DNA of 19,233 bases from an uncultured Collinsella sp. (GTDB lineage: Bacteria > Actinomycetota > Coriobacteriia > Coriobacteriales > Coriobacteriaceae). Positions 1-7,399 of this stretch are shown here, one piece after another; positions within the stretch are counted from its first letter, which is position 1; the number at the start of each line of letters is the position of its first letter. The DNA is taken from assembly GCA_937950415.1 (NCBI GenBank), contig CALFDL010000002.1, forward strand, positions 1 through 19,233, read 5' to 3'. The position numbers and the translations under genes were made by a program. The notes beneath the pieces were generated by a model. That model ran no database searches, was not told the origin of the DNA, and was given only the letters and a program-made list of their open reading frames with translations.

Positions 1-332
1 TTCCGGGCTTCACGCGCGAGGAACGCAGCGGGATGGCGGCGCTCCTCCTCGCGGGCCTTCTCGGCGGCGATGCGCTCGCGCTCGGCCTCAGCGGCGCGAG
101 CGGCCTCCTCGGCGGCAGCTGCCTGCTCCTCGGCCTGCTTGGCGGCCTCGACTTCCTGAGCGCGGGCCTCGATCACCGAGGCGAGCTGCTTGCGGACCAT
201 GGCGACATAGGCGTCCTCCAAGGTGGAGGAAGCGGACTTAGCGGGAATCTTCATATCGGCGAGATGACCCATCAGTTCCTTGGAGGTCATGCCGAACTCT
301 TTGGCCAGGGTGGACACACGGACTTTTGCCAT
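1..332 (-). CDS. infB: Translation initiation factor IF-2, N-terminal part (3' end beyond window)
   Basis: IF-2 is the GTPase that brings initiator fMet-tRNA to the 30S subunit and promotes 50S joining. Only the first 110 codons are here; the gene runs leftward off the window, so the G domain cannot be seen. The visible protein starts MAKVRVSTLAKEFGMTSKEL, the typical IF2_N domain (about residues 1-52). It is followed by a Glu/Ala/Arg/Lys-rich, probably helical linker as in long actinobacterial IF-2 forms. The ATG at 332-330 is preceded on the minus strand by AGGTGA at suitable spacing. It lies 91 bases downstream of nusA and is probably co-transcribed with rimP and nusA. The identity is firm from the N-terminal domain together with the rimP-nusA-infB order. 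Confidence 0.93.
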   Translation of the reverse strand, partial: MAKVRVSTLAKEFGMTSKELMGHLADMKIPAKSASSTLEDAYVAMVRKQLASVIEARAQEVEAAKQAEEQAAAAEEAARAAEAERERIAAEKAREEERRHPAAFLAREAR

Positions 333-392
333 ATGACTTCACCTACCCTTTCTGGCACCTTGGGTGCCTAGAGACTGAACGAGCGTGGGAGA

Positions 393-415
393 CGCGCCGG
401 GACCCGCCCGGCGCG
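393..415 (-). other. GC-rich stem-loop between nusA and infB
   Basis: A perfect 9-bp inverted repeat (CGCGCCGGG / CCCGGCGCG, 5-nt loop) lies just after the nusA stop. A second small hairpin (GGCACC / GGTGCC, loop of 3) lies nearer infB at about 356-370. Neither is followed by a U-run on the minus strand, so they do not look like full intrinsic terminators. They could be mRNA processing or stability elements, or weak pause sites that adjust infB expression relative to nusA. The structure is seen; the role is inference. Confidence 0.5.
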
Positions 416-423
416 ACCGCGCG

Positions 424-1671
424 CTAGATCAGGTCCTCCGCATCATCGAAGGCGTCGGTGTCGTGCACACCACAGAAACGGGAGCCGGGACGAGACTGAT
501 TGCGGCACTGGATGCCGTCCTCGGACACGTACTCGCAGCGGCGGACGTCCTCGTCCTCCTCGTCACCGATCAGGTCGGCGGCGGGCTCCTCGTGAACGGG
601 AACGTTCTTGAGGATGTCGGCGGCAAGCGTCTCGGACTTGATGTCGATGTGCCAGCCGGTCAGGCGCGCGGCGAGGCGGGCGTTCTGGCCCTCCTTGCCA
701 ATGGCGAGGGACAGCTGGTCGTCGGGCACGATGACGCCGGCGTAGGCCTTCTCCTCGTCAATGAGGACGCGGGTGACCTTAGCGGGCGACAGGGCGTTAG
801 CGACGTAGACGGCAGGATCGGCATCCCACAGGATGACGTCGACGCGCTCGCCGCGGAGCTCGCCCACGACAGCGCGAACACGGCTGCCCTTGGGACCGAC
901 GCAGGCGCCCACGGGATCCAGGCGGTCGTCGAGCGAGTGGACAGCGACCTTGGAGCGCTGACCAGGCTCGCGGGCGATCGACTTGATCTGGACGGTGCCC
1001 TCATAGATCTCGGGCACCTCCTGCTCAAACAGACGACGCATGAGCTCGGGGTGGGTACGGGAGATGACAATCGGCGGACGGCTGTGCTCGCCGCGAACCG
1101 GTTGCAGGTTGGAGTTGGGGTCGCGAACGTCGATGATCACGGCCTTGATGTGCTGGTTGTGCAGGTAGCGCTCGCCCATCGGACGCTCGTTGCGCTCGTT
1201 CTCGTAACGACGCTGGTCAAAGTGCGGAAGCTCGGCCTCGACGCCCTCGCGGATCTTGACGATCGTGAAGTCGGGCGTGGACTGCAGCACGGTACCGCTG
1301 ATGAGGTCGCCGATGCGGCCGGAGAACTCCTCGTAGATCTGCTCGCGGGCGGAGTTACGCACAATGGCGTTAATCTCGGCCTTGGCGTGCTGGGCAGCGA
1401 TACGGCTCGTGTTCTTGGGGGTGACGTCGATCTCCTCGAACTCGGTGAAGTTGCCCTCCTCGTCCATGGAATCGTCGATCGGCTCCAGACGGTAGACGTA
1501 GATCTTGCCGGTGGTGCGGTCGATGGTCACCTTGGCGCCCCACTCAAGATGCAGGATCTCGGCATAGCTCTTGGCGAGCGACTGCTCCAGGCGGTCGATC
1601 AGGTAGAGCTGGTCGATGTGCTTCTCCTGGCAAAGCTCCATCAGGGCGGACATCATGTCGGATGCTGCCAT
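424..1671 (-). CDS. nusA: Transcription termination/antitermination factor NusA with Cys3His C-terminal tail
   Basis: NusA binds RNA polymerase and the nascent RNA and modulates pausing, intrinsic termination and antitermination. The 415-residue protein has the NusA N-terminal domain (about 1-135), an S1 domain (about 136-210, from GRIGDLISGTVLQ) and two KH domains. KH1 contains GPKGSRVRAVVGEL and KH2 contains LSLAIGKEGQNARLAARL, both with the expected GxxG loops. After KH2 comes an acidic linker and then a motif C379-x9-C389-x10-C400-x2-H403, which resembles a small zinc-binding knuckle and is not part of the core NusA fold. The ATG at 1671 has AGGAAGGAAAG upstream and starts one base after the rimP stop, so the two are translationally close. 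No ylxR/rnpM gene follows before infB, unlike in many Gram-positive operons. Confidence 0.96.
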   Translation of the reverse strand: MAASDMMSALMELCQEKHIDQLYLIDRLEQSLAKSYAEILHLEWGAKVTIDRTTGKIYVYRLEPIDDSMDEEGNFTEFEEIDVTPKNTSRIAAQHAKAEINAIVRNSAREQIYEEFSGRIGDLISGTVLQSTPDFTIVKIREGVEAELPHFDQRRYENERNERPMGERYLHNQHIKAVIIDVRDPNSNLQPVRGEHSRPPIVISRTHPELMRRLFEQEVPEIYEGTVQIKSIAREPGQRSKVAVHSLDDRLDPVGACVGPKGSRVRAVVGELRGERVDVILWDADPAVYVANALSPAKVTRVLIDEEKAYAGVIVPDDQLSLAIGKEGQNARLAARLTGWHIDIKSETLAADILKNVPVHEEPAADLIGDEEDEDVRRCEYVSEDGIQCRNQSRPGSRFCGVHDTDAFDDAEDLI

Positions 1672-1672
1672 C

Positions 1673-2167
1673 TTACTTTCCTTCCTTCGCGGGCTTGAAG
1701 TCGTAGGTGGGCTTCAACTTGCACTTTTTAACATCAGAGAAATCGAGAGTAACGGACTCGCCGTCCTCGAGCTCGAGGGTCACGCTCGTCTCGGTGGCGG
1801 CGGCAATCTTGCCGGCGTACTTGCGACGGCCCTCGGTGGCGGTGGAGGTGAGCTCGCAGTTCTCGCCCACAAAGCGGGCAAAGTCGCACGGGCGGCGCAG
1901 CGGACGCGCCATGCCCGGGCTCGACACCTCGAGCGTATAGCTCGAAGAGATGGGATCGAGCTCCTCAATCACATCGCCGACCCACTTGGTGTTGGCCGTG
2001 ACGTCGTTGAGCGACAGGCTCTGACCCTCGGCACCCTCGATACGCACGCGCACGCAGGGGGCCTTGGTGGCACCCACGAGCTCGACGTCGACGATGTCGA
2101 CATCGTGCTGGGGGGCGACGGCCTCGAGCGCGTCGATGATCGCCTGCTCGGTCTTGGTCTTGACCAT
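1673..2167 (-). CDS. rimP: Ribosome maturation factor RimP
   Basis: RimP assists late assembly of the 30S subunit. The 164-residue protein has the expected N-terminal alpha/beta domain with VDIVDVELVG, the conserved YTLEVSSPGMARPL segment (family signature, V-S-S-P-G), and a C-terminal SH3-like barrel (GENCELTS ... YAGKIAA ... VTLDFSDVKKCKL). The length is normal for the family. I chose the ATG at 2167 (MVKTKTEQ) because GGAGGT lies seven bases upstream. The reading frame stays open further upstream, to 2422, but that part crosses the promoter and terminator hairpin and has no family match. First gene of the rimP-nusA-infB operon. Confidence 0.94.
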   Translation of the reverse strand: MVKTKTEQAIIDALEAVAPQHDVDIVDVELVGATKAPCVRVRIEGAEGQSLSLNDVTANTKWVGDVIEELDPISSSYTLEVSSPGMARPLRRPCDFARFVGENCELTSTATEGRRKYAGKIAAATETSVTLELEDGESVTLDFSDVKKCKLKPTYDFKPAKEGK

Positions 2168-2187
2168 TGCGGCACCTCCATCCATAC

Positions 2188-2220
2188 AAAAAAGAAGCGG
2201 GGCCGAAACCCCACTTCTTT
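2188..2220 (-). terminator. Intrinsic-terminator hairpin in the rimP-nusA leader (candidate attenuator)
   Basis: On the minus strand the RNA would form a 12-bp stem (AAAGAAGUGGGG pairing with CCCCGCUUCUUU, one U-G pair) with a UUUCGG loop, ending in a run of six U. It sits about 20 bases upstream of the rimP start and roughly 30 bases downstream of the likely transcription start. No leftward gene lies between this hairpin and the promoter, so it cannot be the end of an upstream gene. It is best read as a leader attenuator. I see no obvious competing antiterminator. Confidence 0.8.
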
Positions 2221-2245
2221 CAATTACAACTTCATTTGCAATCAA

Positions 2246-2274
2246 ACTATACCAATAGCTGCGGAAACGTGCAA
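2246..2274 (-). promoter_or_regulatory. Sigma-70-type promoter for the rimP-nusA-infB operon
   Basis: Minus-strand TTGCAC (-35, 2269-2274) and TATAGT (-10, 2246-2251) are separated by exactly 17 bases. Transcription would start near 2239-2240, giving a leader of about 70 nucleotides that contains the terminator hairpin. It is the best housekeeping promoter match I found in the window. Confidence 0.72.
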
Positions 2275-2364
2275 GCACAGTACGAATCTGCAGGTCAGCG
2301 TGCGCACAGCTTCTCCACAAGAATAGGACAATTGGACTAAAGACTCCATGAGGTAAGCGTCCGA

Positions 2365-2413
2365 GGGTCCAAGAACGGGCCATGCGTCCCAATCCACAGG
2401 CCCGTTCGGACCC
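2365..2413. other. Strong stem-loop in the rimP / lipoprotein intergenic region
   Basis: GGGTCC-AA-GAACGGGCC (2365-2381) pairs with GGCCCGTTC-GGACCC (2399-2413) around a 17-nt loop, giving 15 base pairs with one 2-nt bulge. Neither strand has a following T-run, so it is not a standard terminator. It lies about 120 bases upstream of the lipoprotein start and could be part of that gene's leader. The rest of the 369-base gap between rimP (2167) and the lipoprotein (2537) holds the rimP promoter and attenuator. I see no convincing promoter for the lipoprotein and no tRNA. Confidence 0.5.
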
Positions 2414-2536
2414 CAAGGGCATTCCTCCCCGAGCCCCTATCGATCAGACTTGCGCTAAGGGACATTCTGCAACAAGCCAGCCAGCAAGTCGCACAACGAC
2501 AAACCTTTCCAAATCCTCTACGGCAAGGAGGCACCC

Positions 2537-3109
2537 ATGAAACGTCTAGGCACCACCTGCATGACTGCACTCGCCATCGCAACGTGCTCGTTGGTCCTCT
2601 TGGGCTGCGGCAACGCGAATGGCAAAACCGAAACATGCGAACCGAACCCTGGCAGCACAAAAGCCATCGAGAAAACGACGCCATCGGAGAGCTTCGACAA
2701 AATAGACGAGGACATCGTCGATCCCCAGAGCTTGGGTCCCGATTCCCAAGAACAGTTCCCCATCGACCTTGAGGCAGACGAGAACGTCCATGTTACCTGC
2801 GTGGGCAAGGACACCGACGGCTACGGCGACGCCGCGCTCGTCTTTACGGTGACCAACAACACCGGTGTCGACATGATGTTTGGCGATGTGGACTCCTATG
2901 CCTACGTCAACGGCGTGGTCCGCGATGTGCACATGCGCCAGCAGGTCGCAGCGGGCGAGGAAACGCGCGCCATGCTCACCTTTGTGGGCACCTACGACGA
3001 CCCGGACTTTGATGTGAACAACGACCTCAACGACATCTACCTCAACATATGGATGTTCGAAGAGGCAACGGGCAACGTTTACTTTAGGGACCTGGTACAC
3101 ATCCCATAG
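2537..3109 (+). CDS. Small secreted lipoprotein with Ig-like C-terminal domain
   Basis: A 190-residue protein of unknown function, anchored on the outer face of the membrane. Residues 1-24 form a lipoprotein signal peptide: a positively charged start (MKR), a hydrophobic stretch and the lipobox LLGC with Cys24 as the lipidation site. Residues 25-75 are a low-complexity acidic spacer. Residues about 78-190 (from ENVHVTCVG, with ALVFTVTNNTGVDMMF and GEETRAMLTF) look like the beta-sandwich of DUF5067/DUF4352-type lipoproteins of Gram-positives; this family call is tentative. The ATG has AAGGAGG a short distance upstream. It is transcribed alone, convergent with leuS, and shares a terminator with it. 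Nothing nearby suggests a substrate. Confidence 0.8.
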   Translation: MKRLGTTCMTALAIATCSLVLLGCGNANGKTETCEPNPGSTKAIEKTTPSESFDKIDEDIVDPQSLGPDSQEQFPIDLEADENVHVTCVGKDTDGYGDAALVFTVTNNTGVDMMFGDVDSYAYVNGVVRDVHMRQQVAAGEETRAMLTFVGTYDDPDFDVNNDLNDIYLNIWMFEEATGNVYFRDLVHIP

Positions 3110-3150
3110 AAAACGTTGCGACGCAATGACTAAGCAGGGCATACAACACA

Positions 3151-3190
3151 AAACGAGGGACGACCCAACCGGATCGCCCCTCGTCTTTTA
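3151..3190. terminator. Bidirectional terminator between lipoprotein gene and leuS
   Basis: ACGAGGGACGA (3153-3163) and TCGCCCCTCGT (3174-3184) form an almost perfect 11-bp stem around a 10-nt loop. The stem is followed by CTTTTA on the plus strand and by TTTTGTGTT on the minus strand. The convergent genes on both sides fit a shared terminator. Confidence 0.8.
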
Positions 3191-3213
3191 TGCGTCAGTT
3201 AAGCGCGCAGTGC

Positions 3214-5790
3214 CTACTTGACCACCAGGTTGACCAGCTTGCCGGGCACGCAGATGGCCTTGACGACCGTCTTGCCCTCGAGCCACTTGGCGACGGCAGC
3301 CTCGGCGGCAGCCTGCATTTCCTCGGTGGAAGCATCGCGGGCAACGTCGACGCGGCCGCGGACCTTGCCGAGCACCTGGACCACGATCTGCACCGTGTCC
3401 TCAACGGACTCGGCCAGGTCAAACTCAGGCCAGGCGGCGGTGTAGGCATTACCCTCGCAGCCGAGCGCCTCGTGCCACAGCTCGTCGGCCCAGAACGGGC
3501 AGATGGGGGCAAGGACGCTCACAATGTCCTTGGCCACGCCGTAGCACAGCGCCTTGTCGCGGGCGGCACCCTCGGTGGCGTTGAGGTAGGCGCTCGCAGC
3601 GTTGACGAGCTCCATGACGGCCGAGATGGCGGTGTTGAACTGGCCGCGATCGAAGTCCTCGGTGCACTTGGCGATGGTGCGGTGACGCTCGCGATAGAGC
3701 TTCATCGCGACCTCGTCGAGCGCGGACTTGTCGAAGGCCACGTTGGCGTCGCAGGACTGGACGAGCTGCCAAACGATACGCCAGGCGCGCTTAATGAAGC
3801 GGTTGGCGCCCTCGACGGCCTTGGGATCCCAGTCGAAGTCCTTCTCGGGCGGGGCGATAAACAGGATCGCCAGACGCATGGTGTCGGCACCGTAGGGCTC
3901 AATAACCGAGCTCGGGGGCACGACGTTGCCCTTGGACTTGGACATGGTGTCGCCGTTCTCGTCCTTGACCATGCCCTGGCACAGCAGGTTGGTGAAGGGC
4001 TCATCCACGCTCAGCAGGCCCAGGTCGCGCAGCGCCTTGGTAAAGAAGCGACTGTAGAGCAGGTGCAGAATGGCGTGCTCGATGCCGCCGATGTAGTTAT
4101 CGACGGGCATCCAACGGTCAGCGGCCTCTCGCGAGAAGGGCAGGTCGGTGTTGTGAGGATCGGTATAGCGCAGGTAATACCAACTGGAGCAGGTGAAGGT
4201 GTCCATGGTATCGGTCTCGCGCTTGGCCGGGCGGCCGCAGACCGGACAGGTGGTCTCGTAGAACTCCTTGCACTCGGCAAGGGTTTCGCCGGCGCCCAGG
4301 TCCAGGTTCTCGGGCAGCGTCACCGGCAGCTGATCCTCAGGCACGGGCACAATGCCGCAGTGCTCGCAGTGGATGGCCGGGATGGGGTTGCCCCAATAGC
4401 GCTGGCGGCTGATGAGCCAGTCGCGCAGACGGAACTCGACCTTGCGACGACCGCAGCCCATGGCCTCGAGGTCGGCCACGATCGCAGCCTCGCCCTCGGA
4501 GTGCTTGCCGCCGCGCATGCCGGTGTACTTGCCGGACTGGACGAGCGTGCCCTCGGCAGCGTGGGCGCAATCCCAGTCGACAGTCTCGGCATGGAAGGTA
4601 TCGATAGTCTCGCCGCTGGCCTCGATGGCAGCGCGGTCGTCATCGTCCAGGATGATCGGCACGATCGGCAAGTCGTACTTACGGGCAAACTCAAAGTCGC
4701 GCTGGTCGCCACAGGGAACGGCCATGACGGCACCGGTACCGTAGTCGGCAACGACATAATCGGCAACCCACACGGGGACCTTCTCGCCGTTGACGGGGTT
4801 TACCACATAGCGGCCCGTGAAGGCACCGTGCTTCTCGAGGGTGCCCTGGGCACGCTCGACGGCAGAGATATGCTTGGAGTCCTCGACGATCTTGGTGACG
4901 GCCTCCTCGTACTCTGTGCCCTCGACGAGTTCATGCAGGCCGGCGTACTCGGGAGCCAGAACAAAGAAGGAGACGCCAAAAAGGGTGTCGGCACGCGTGG
5001 TGAAGACGGTGATCTTGCCCTCGTCGCCTTCGATGGGCTCGCCATCCTGGTCGCACAGGGTAAAGTCGACCTCGGCGCCCTCGGAGCGACCGATCCAGTT
5101 GGCCTGCATCTGCTTGACGCGCTCGGGCCAGCCGGGGAGCTTCTCCAAGTCATCGAGCAGTTCCTGGGAGTACTCGGTAATCTTGTAGTACCACTGCTCA
5201 AGGTCGCGCTTCTCGGGCTCGGTGCCGCAGCGCCAGCACTTGCCCTCGGTAACCTGCTCGTTAGCCAGAACGGTCTTGCAGTTGGGGCACCAGTTGACCG
5301 GGTTCTTCTTGCGGTAGACCAGACCCTTTTCCCACATCTTCTCAAAGATCCACTGACCCCAGCGGTAGTAGTCGGGGCTGCAGGTCTTGACCATGCGATC
5401 CAGATCGTAGGAGAAGCCCATGCGCTTCATCGTGGCGAGCGCCTGGTCCATGTTCTTATACGTCCAGGCGGCAGCCTGCGTGTTGTGCTTGATGGCGGCG
5501 TTCTCGGCGGGCAGGCCAAAGGCGTCAAAGCCGATAGGATGCAGCACGTCGTAGCCGCGCATGCGGGCCTGACGGGCCATGGCATCGCCGATGGTGTAGT
5601 TGCGCGCGTGGCCCATGTGCAGGTCGCCCGACGGATACGGGAACATCTCGAGCACGTACTTCTTGGGCTTGCTGGCGTCGGTGTCGACGGCAAAGAGGTT
5701 GGAGTCCTCCCAGGCCTTCATCCACTTGGACTCAATGGCCTGCGCGTCGTAAGCAGGGATCTCGTCCTTATGATCTGTGCAATCGCACAT
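3214..5790 (-). CDS. leuS: Leucyl-tRNA synthetase
   Basis: Class I aminoacyl-tRNA synthetase that charges tRNA-Leu and proofreads mischarged products. The 858-residue protein has the HIGH-type motif HMGH (58-61) after EMFPYPSGDL, a zinc knuckle with two Cys pairs (about 167-190, CPNC and CWRC), the CP1 editing domain with the threonine-rich TVFTTRADTLFG, and the MSKS signature (616-619) in TMSKSKGNVV. A C-terminal anticodon-binding and LeuRS-specific region follows. Length is normal. The open frame extends 42 codons upstream, but the ATG at 5790 (MCDCTDHKDE) has AGGAG at good spacing, and the upstream part lies in a palindrome. The leader holds a 118-bp palindrome and no recognisable T-box. 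Confidence 0.97.
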   Translation of the reverse strand: MCDCTDHKDEIPAYDAQAIESKWMKAWEDSNLFAVDTDASKPKKYVLEMFPYPSGDLHMGHARNYTIGDAMARQARMRGYDVLHPIGFDAFGLPAENAAIKHNTQAAAWTYKNMDQALATMKRMGFSYDLDRMVKTCSPDYYRWGQWIFEKMWEKGLVYRKKNPVNWCPNCKTVLANEQVTEGKCWRCGTEPEKRDLEQWYYKITEYSQELLDDLEKLPGWPERVKQMQANWIGRSEGAEVDFTLCDQDGEPIEGDEGKITVFTTRADTLFGVSFFVLAPEYAGLHELVEGTEYEEAVTKIVEDSKHISAVERAQGTLEKHGAFTGRYVVNPVNGEKVPVWVADYVVADYGTGAVMAVPCGDQRDFEFARKYDLPIVPIILDDDDRAAIEASGETIDTFHAETVDWDCAHAAEGTLVQSGKYTGMRGGKHSEGEAAIVADLEAMGCGRRKVEFRLRDWLISRQRYWGNPIPAIHCEHCGIVPVPEDQLPVTLPENLDLGAGETLAECKEFYETTCPVCGRPAKRETDTMDTFTCSSWYYLRYTDPHNTDLPFSREAADRWMPVDNYIGGIEHAILHLLYSRFFTKALRDLGLLSVDEPFTNLLCQGMVKDENGDTMSKSKGNVVPPSSVIEPYGADTMRLAILFIAPPEKDFDWDPKAVEGANRFIKRAWRIVWQLVQSCDANVAFDKSALDEVAMKLYRERHRTIAKCTEDFDRGQFNTAISAVMELVNAASAYLNATEGAARDKALCYGVAKDIVSVLAPICPFWADELWHEALGCEGNAYTAAWPEFDLAESVEDTVQIVVQVLGKVRGRVDVARDASTEEMQAAAEAAVAKWLEGKTVVKAICVPGKLVNLVVK

Positions 5791-5816
5791 ATCAGCTCCT
5801 TTGTTATCTCGGTTGG

Positions 5817-5934
5817 GGCGGGGCGTTCTTACCTTTGCTCGCTGCTGCGGACAGTCCTGCTCGCACGAAGAGCACATTAAGTGCTCTTCGGCTCGTGCGG
5901 AACTTGCAGCGAGCAAAGGTGAGAACGCCCCGCC
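5817..5934. repeat. 118-bp imperfect palindrome in the leuS leader
   Basis: The outer arms (5817-5846 region and 5905-5934 region, GGCGGGGCGTTCT... and its complement) match over about 30 bases with one mismatch that still pairs as G-U in RNA. The inner arms CGAAGAGCAC / GTGCTCTTCG match perfectly around a 5-nt centre, ATTAA (5876-5880). The part between is imperfect with small indels. The element ends about 26 bases upstream of the leuS start, so the leuS mRNA would begin with a very long hairpin. It could be a regulatory leader, a terminator of methyltransferase read-through, or a small repeat element. Confidence 0.85.
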
Positions 5935-5952
5935 ACATCGTTAACTCGACTG

Positions 5953-5961
5953 ATGATAGCA
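5953..5961 (-). promoter_or_regulatory. Candidate extended -10 promoter for leuS
   Basis: Minus-strand TGCTATCAT (TG at -15, TATCAT as -10) lies in a short AT-rich gap between the methyltransferase stop and the palindrome. No good -35 is seen at 16-18 bases. A transcript from here would carry the whole palindrome in a leader of about 155 nucleotides. Confidence 0.4.
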
Positions 5962-6003
5962 AATCACGAAATACAAGGTGTATGCAACTTGCAACAAACC
6001 GAA

Positions 6004-7353
6004 CTATCGAATACTCCAAGTCAACTGGCTTGAGTTTTTATATCTTGAATACGGGAAGCCTTCGAACAAGTCTTTATTGTTGTCATTGGACTTCGACATG
6101 TCTTTAAGAATTGACTTGCCTATAGCCTCCCCCAAAGCAATGGGAACAGCATTGCCGATTTGCCTATATATATCGCTAATATCACCTCGGAAAATCCAAT
6201 CATCCGGAAAGCCCTGAATGGCACGATATTCCTCAATTGAAAGAGGGCGATCTTCTGTGGGGTGGCACAAATCGGTAGCAGGCATTGTCGGGCTTGTGAC
6301 TAAAGTTGGAGAAGGCCGATCATTCCATATTCTTCTATAAAAACCCGTTTTACCGCCTCCAAGCCGGTACGCTTTCCCCATCGCCTCTTCCTGAAGCTCC
6401 ACAGGCAAATTCTTCCAATACTCACCCTCTTTAAGCAACTTAAAATACTTAAGCCTTTTTTCCGGAAACTGAACGTAATGGTGTTCGTCTTTTAATCCCC
6501 GAACGGCATCTGAAAAAGTCATCCAAGGATTAAGTTGCCACTTGGGGTCATTTGAATTCGTGGGGGTCAGCCAATCACAGATTGAACCGTCTCGTTTAGC
6601 AATCAAGACAACTCTCTCCCTAATTTGAGGAGCCCCAAAATTCGCAGCATTATACAAATTGAAGCTCACGCCATAGCCCATTGATTCAAGTTTGTTCAGA
6701 ACCGTTTTCATAGCGCCGCCGTGTACAGGCTCTCCGCCAGCTTCCAAAGGATATGCCGTAGACAAGAGCCCCCTGACATTTTCAATTACCAAATACTTAG
6801 GTCGAAGATGGTCAGCAAGATCGAGATACTTTAGGAATACGTTGCCCCTAACGTCATCGAAGGCACGACGCGCTCCAGCCGTAGAAAATGCCTGACAAGG
6901 AGGCCCGCCAAACATAACATCTATACCCCTTTTGGGGCTAATGCCCGAATAATCAAATACCCGATCGGGAGTAACCTTATTAATGTCTCCTAACAAACCA
7001 ACATTAGGCCGATTGGACGCAATAGTCATTCGGCACTTCGTGTCATTTTCACAGTAAAGACTGGACGAAATACCGGCCCTCTCCATTCCATAATCCAAGC
7101 CAAGCGCCCCAGAAAAAAAAGAAACCGCAGTTAATGCCGAATCAACTACTTCAGTAGCGCGATGGTCTGCGGGAGCGAAGCATAGATTTTTTTTCCTCAT
7201 AAAGCTGATTATTTCGTTCTCTCTATAGACTCTACGCTTACCAACAAGCGCATAATTGAGATCTCCGTTACGAGATAGTCTTGTAACAGTCTGAGATGTC
7301 ACCCCAAGACGGCTCGCAACTTCCGCGGAAGACAGTATCGCCTCATTTTCCAA
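6004..7353 (-). CDS. C5-cytosine DNA methyltransferase with N-terminal helix-turn-helix
   Basis: Modification enzyme of a type II restriction-modification pair; it methylates cytosine at carbon 5. The motifs are in the normal order: I (FFSGALGLDYGMERAG, about 79-94), IV with catalytic Cys153 (GGPPCQAFS), VI (ENVRG, 191-195), VIII (QIRER, 243-247), a target-recognition region (about 255-345), IX (RPSPTLVTS) and X (IGNAVP, 399-404). Residues about 5-55 (SSAEVASRLGVTSQTVTRLS ... VYRENEIISFM) form an excisionase/MerR-like helix-turn-helix not needed for catalysis, as in self-regulating methyltransferases. The likely start is TTG at 7353 with GGAG upstream; no in-frame ATG fits as well. Base composition is clearly more AT-rich than the flanking housekeeping genes. 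It diverges from the endonuclease gene. Confidence 0.93.
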   Translation of the reverse strand: MENEAILSSAEVASRLGVTSQTVTRLSRNGDLNYALVGKRRVYRENEIISFMRKKNLCFAPADHRATEVVDSALTAVSFFSGALGLDYGMERAGISSSLYCENDTKCRMTIASNRPNVGLLGDINKVTPDRVFDYSGISPKRGIDVMFGGPPCQAFSTAGARRAFDDVRGNVFLKYLDLADHLRPKYLVIENVRGLLSTAYPLEAGGEPVHGGAMKTVLNKLESMGYGVSFNLYNAANFGAPQIRERVVLIAKRDGSICDWLTPTNSNDPKWQLNPWMTFSDAVRGLKDEHHYVQFPEKRLKYFKLLKEGEYWKNLPVELQEEAMGKAYRLGGGKTGFYRRIWNDRPSPTLVTSPTMPATDLCHPTEDRPLSIEEYRAIQGFPDDWIFRGDISDIYRQIGNAVPIALGEAIGKSILKDMSKSNDNNKDLFEGFPYSRYKNSSQLTWSIR

Positions 7354-7399
7354 AATGGACTCCAGTAATTAAGTAATTGAACATTTTTTAGTCCATTTT
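7352..7399. promoter_or_regulatory. Inverted repeat, candidate operator for the R-M control region
   Basis: AAAATGGACT (7352-7361) and AGTCCATTTT (7390-7399) are perfect 10-bp inverted copies 28 bases apart, in the 111-base divergent region. The left copy touches the methyltransferase start codon (7351-7353) and overlaps its ribosome-binding region. AT-rich sequence between and beyond the copies could hold both promoters, but I cannot place them with confidence. A natural ligand would be the helix-turn-helix of the methyltransferase itself. Confidence 0.65.

Noticed and set aside
385..1698. Long plus-strand frame opposite nusA (437 codons)
   Set aside because: No family signature, no ribosome-binding site; it mirrors the third-position GC bias of nusA on the other strand.
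2168..2340. tRNA-Met gene ahead of rimP, as in Escherichia coli
   Set aside because: No cloverleaf or T-loop GTTCRA motif could be found on the minus strand.
2168..2422. N-terminal extension of rimP
   Set aside because: The region holds the promoter and the terminator hairpin, and GGAGGT marks the start at 2167.
3190..5880. Long plus-strand frame opposite leuS (896 codons)
   Set aside because: Antisense shadow of a certain leuS gene; low-complexity Gly/Leu/Val/Asp composition and no domain.
5791..6003. T-box riboswitch for leuS
   Set aside because: No T-box sequence or terminator/antiterminator pair; the region is one long palindrome.
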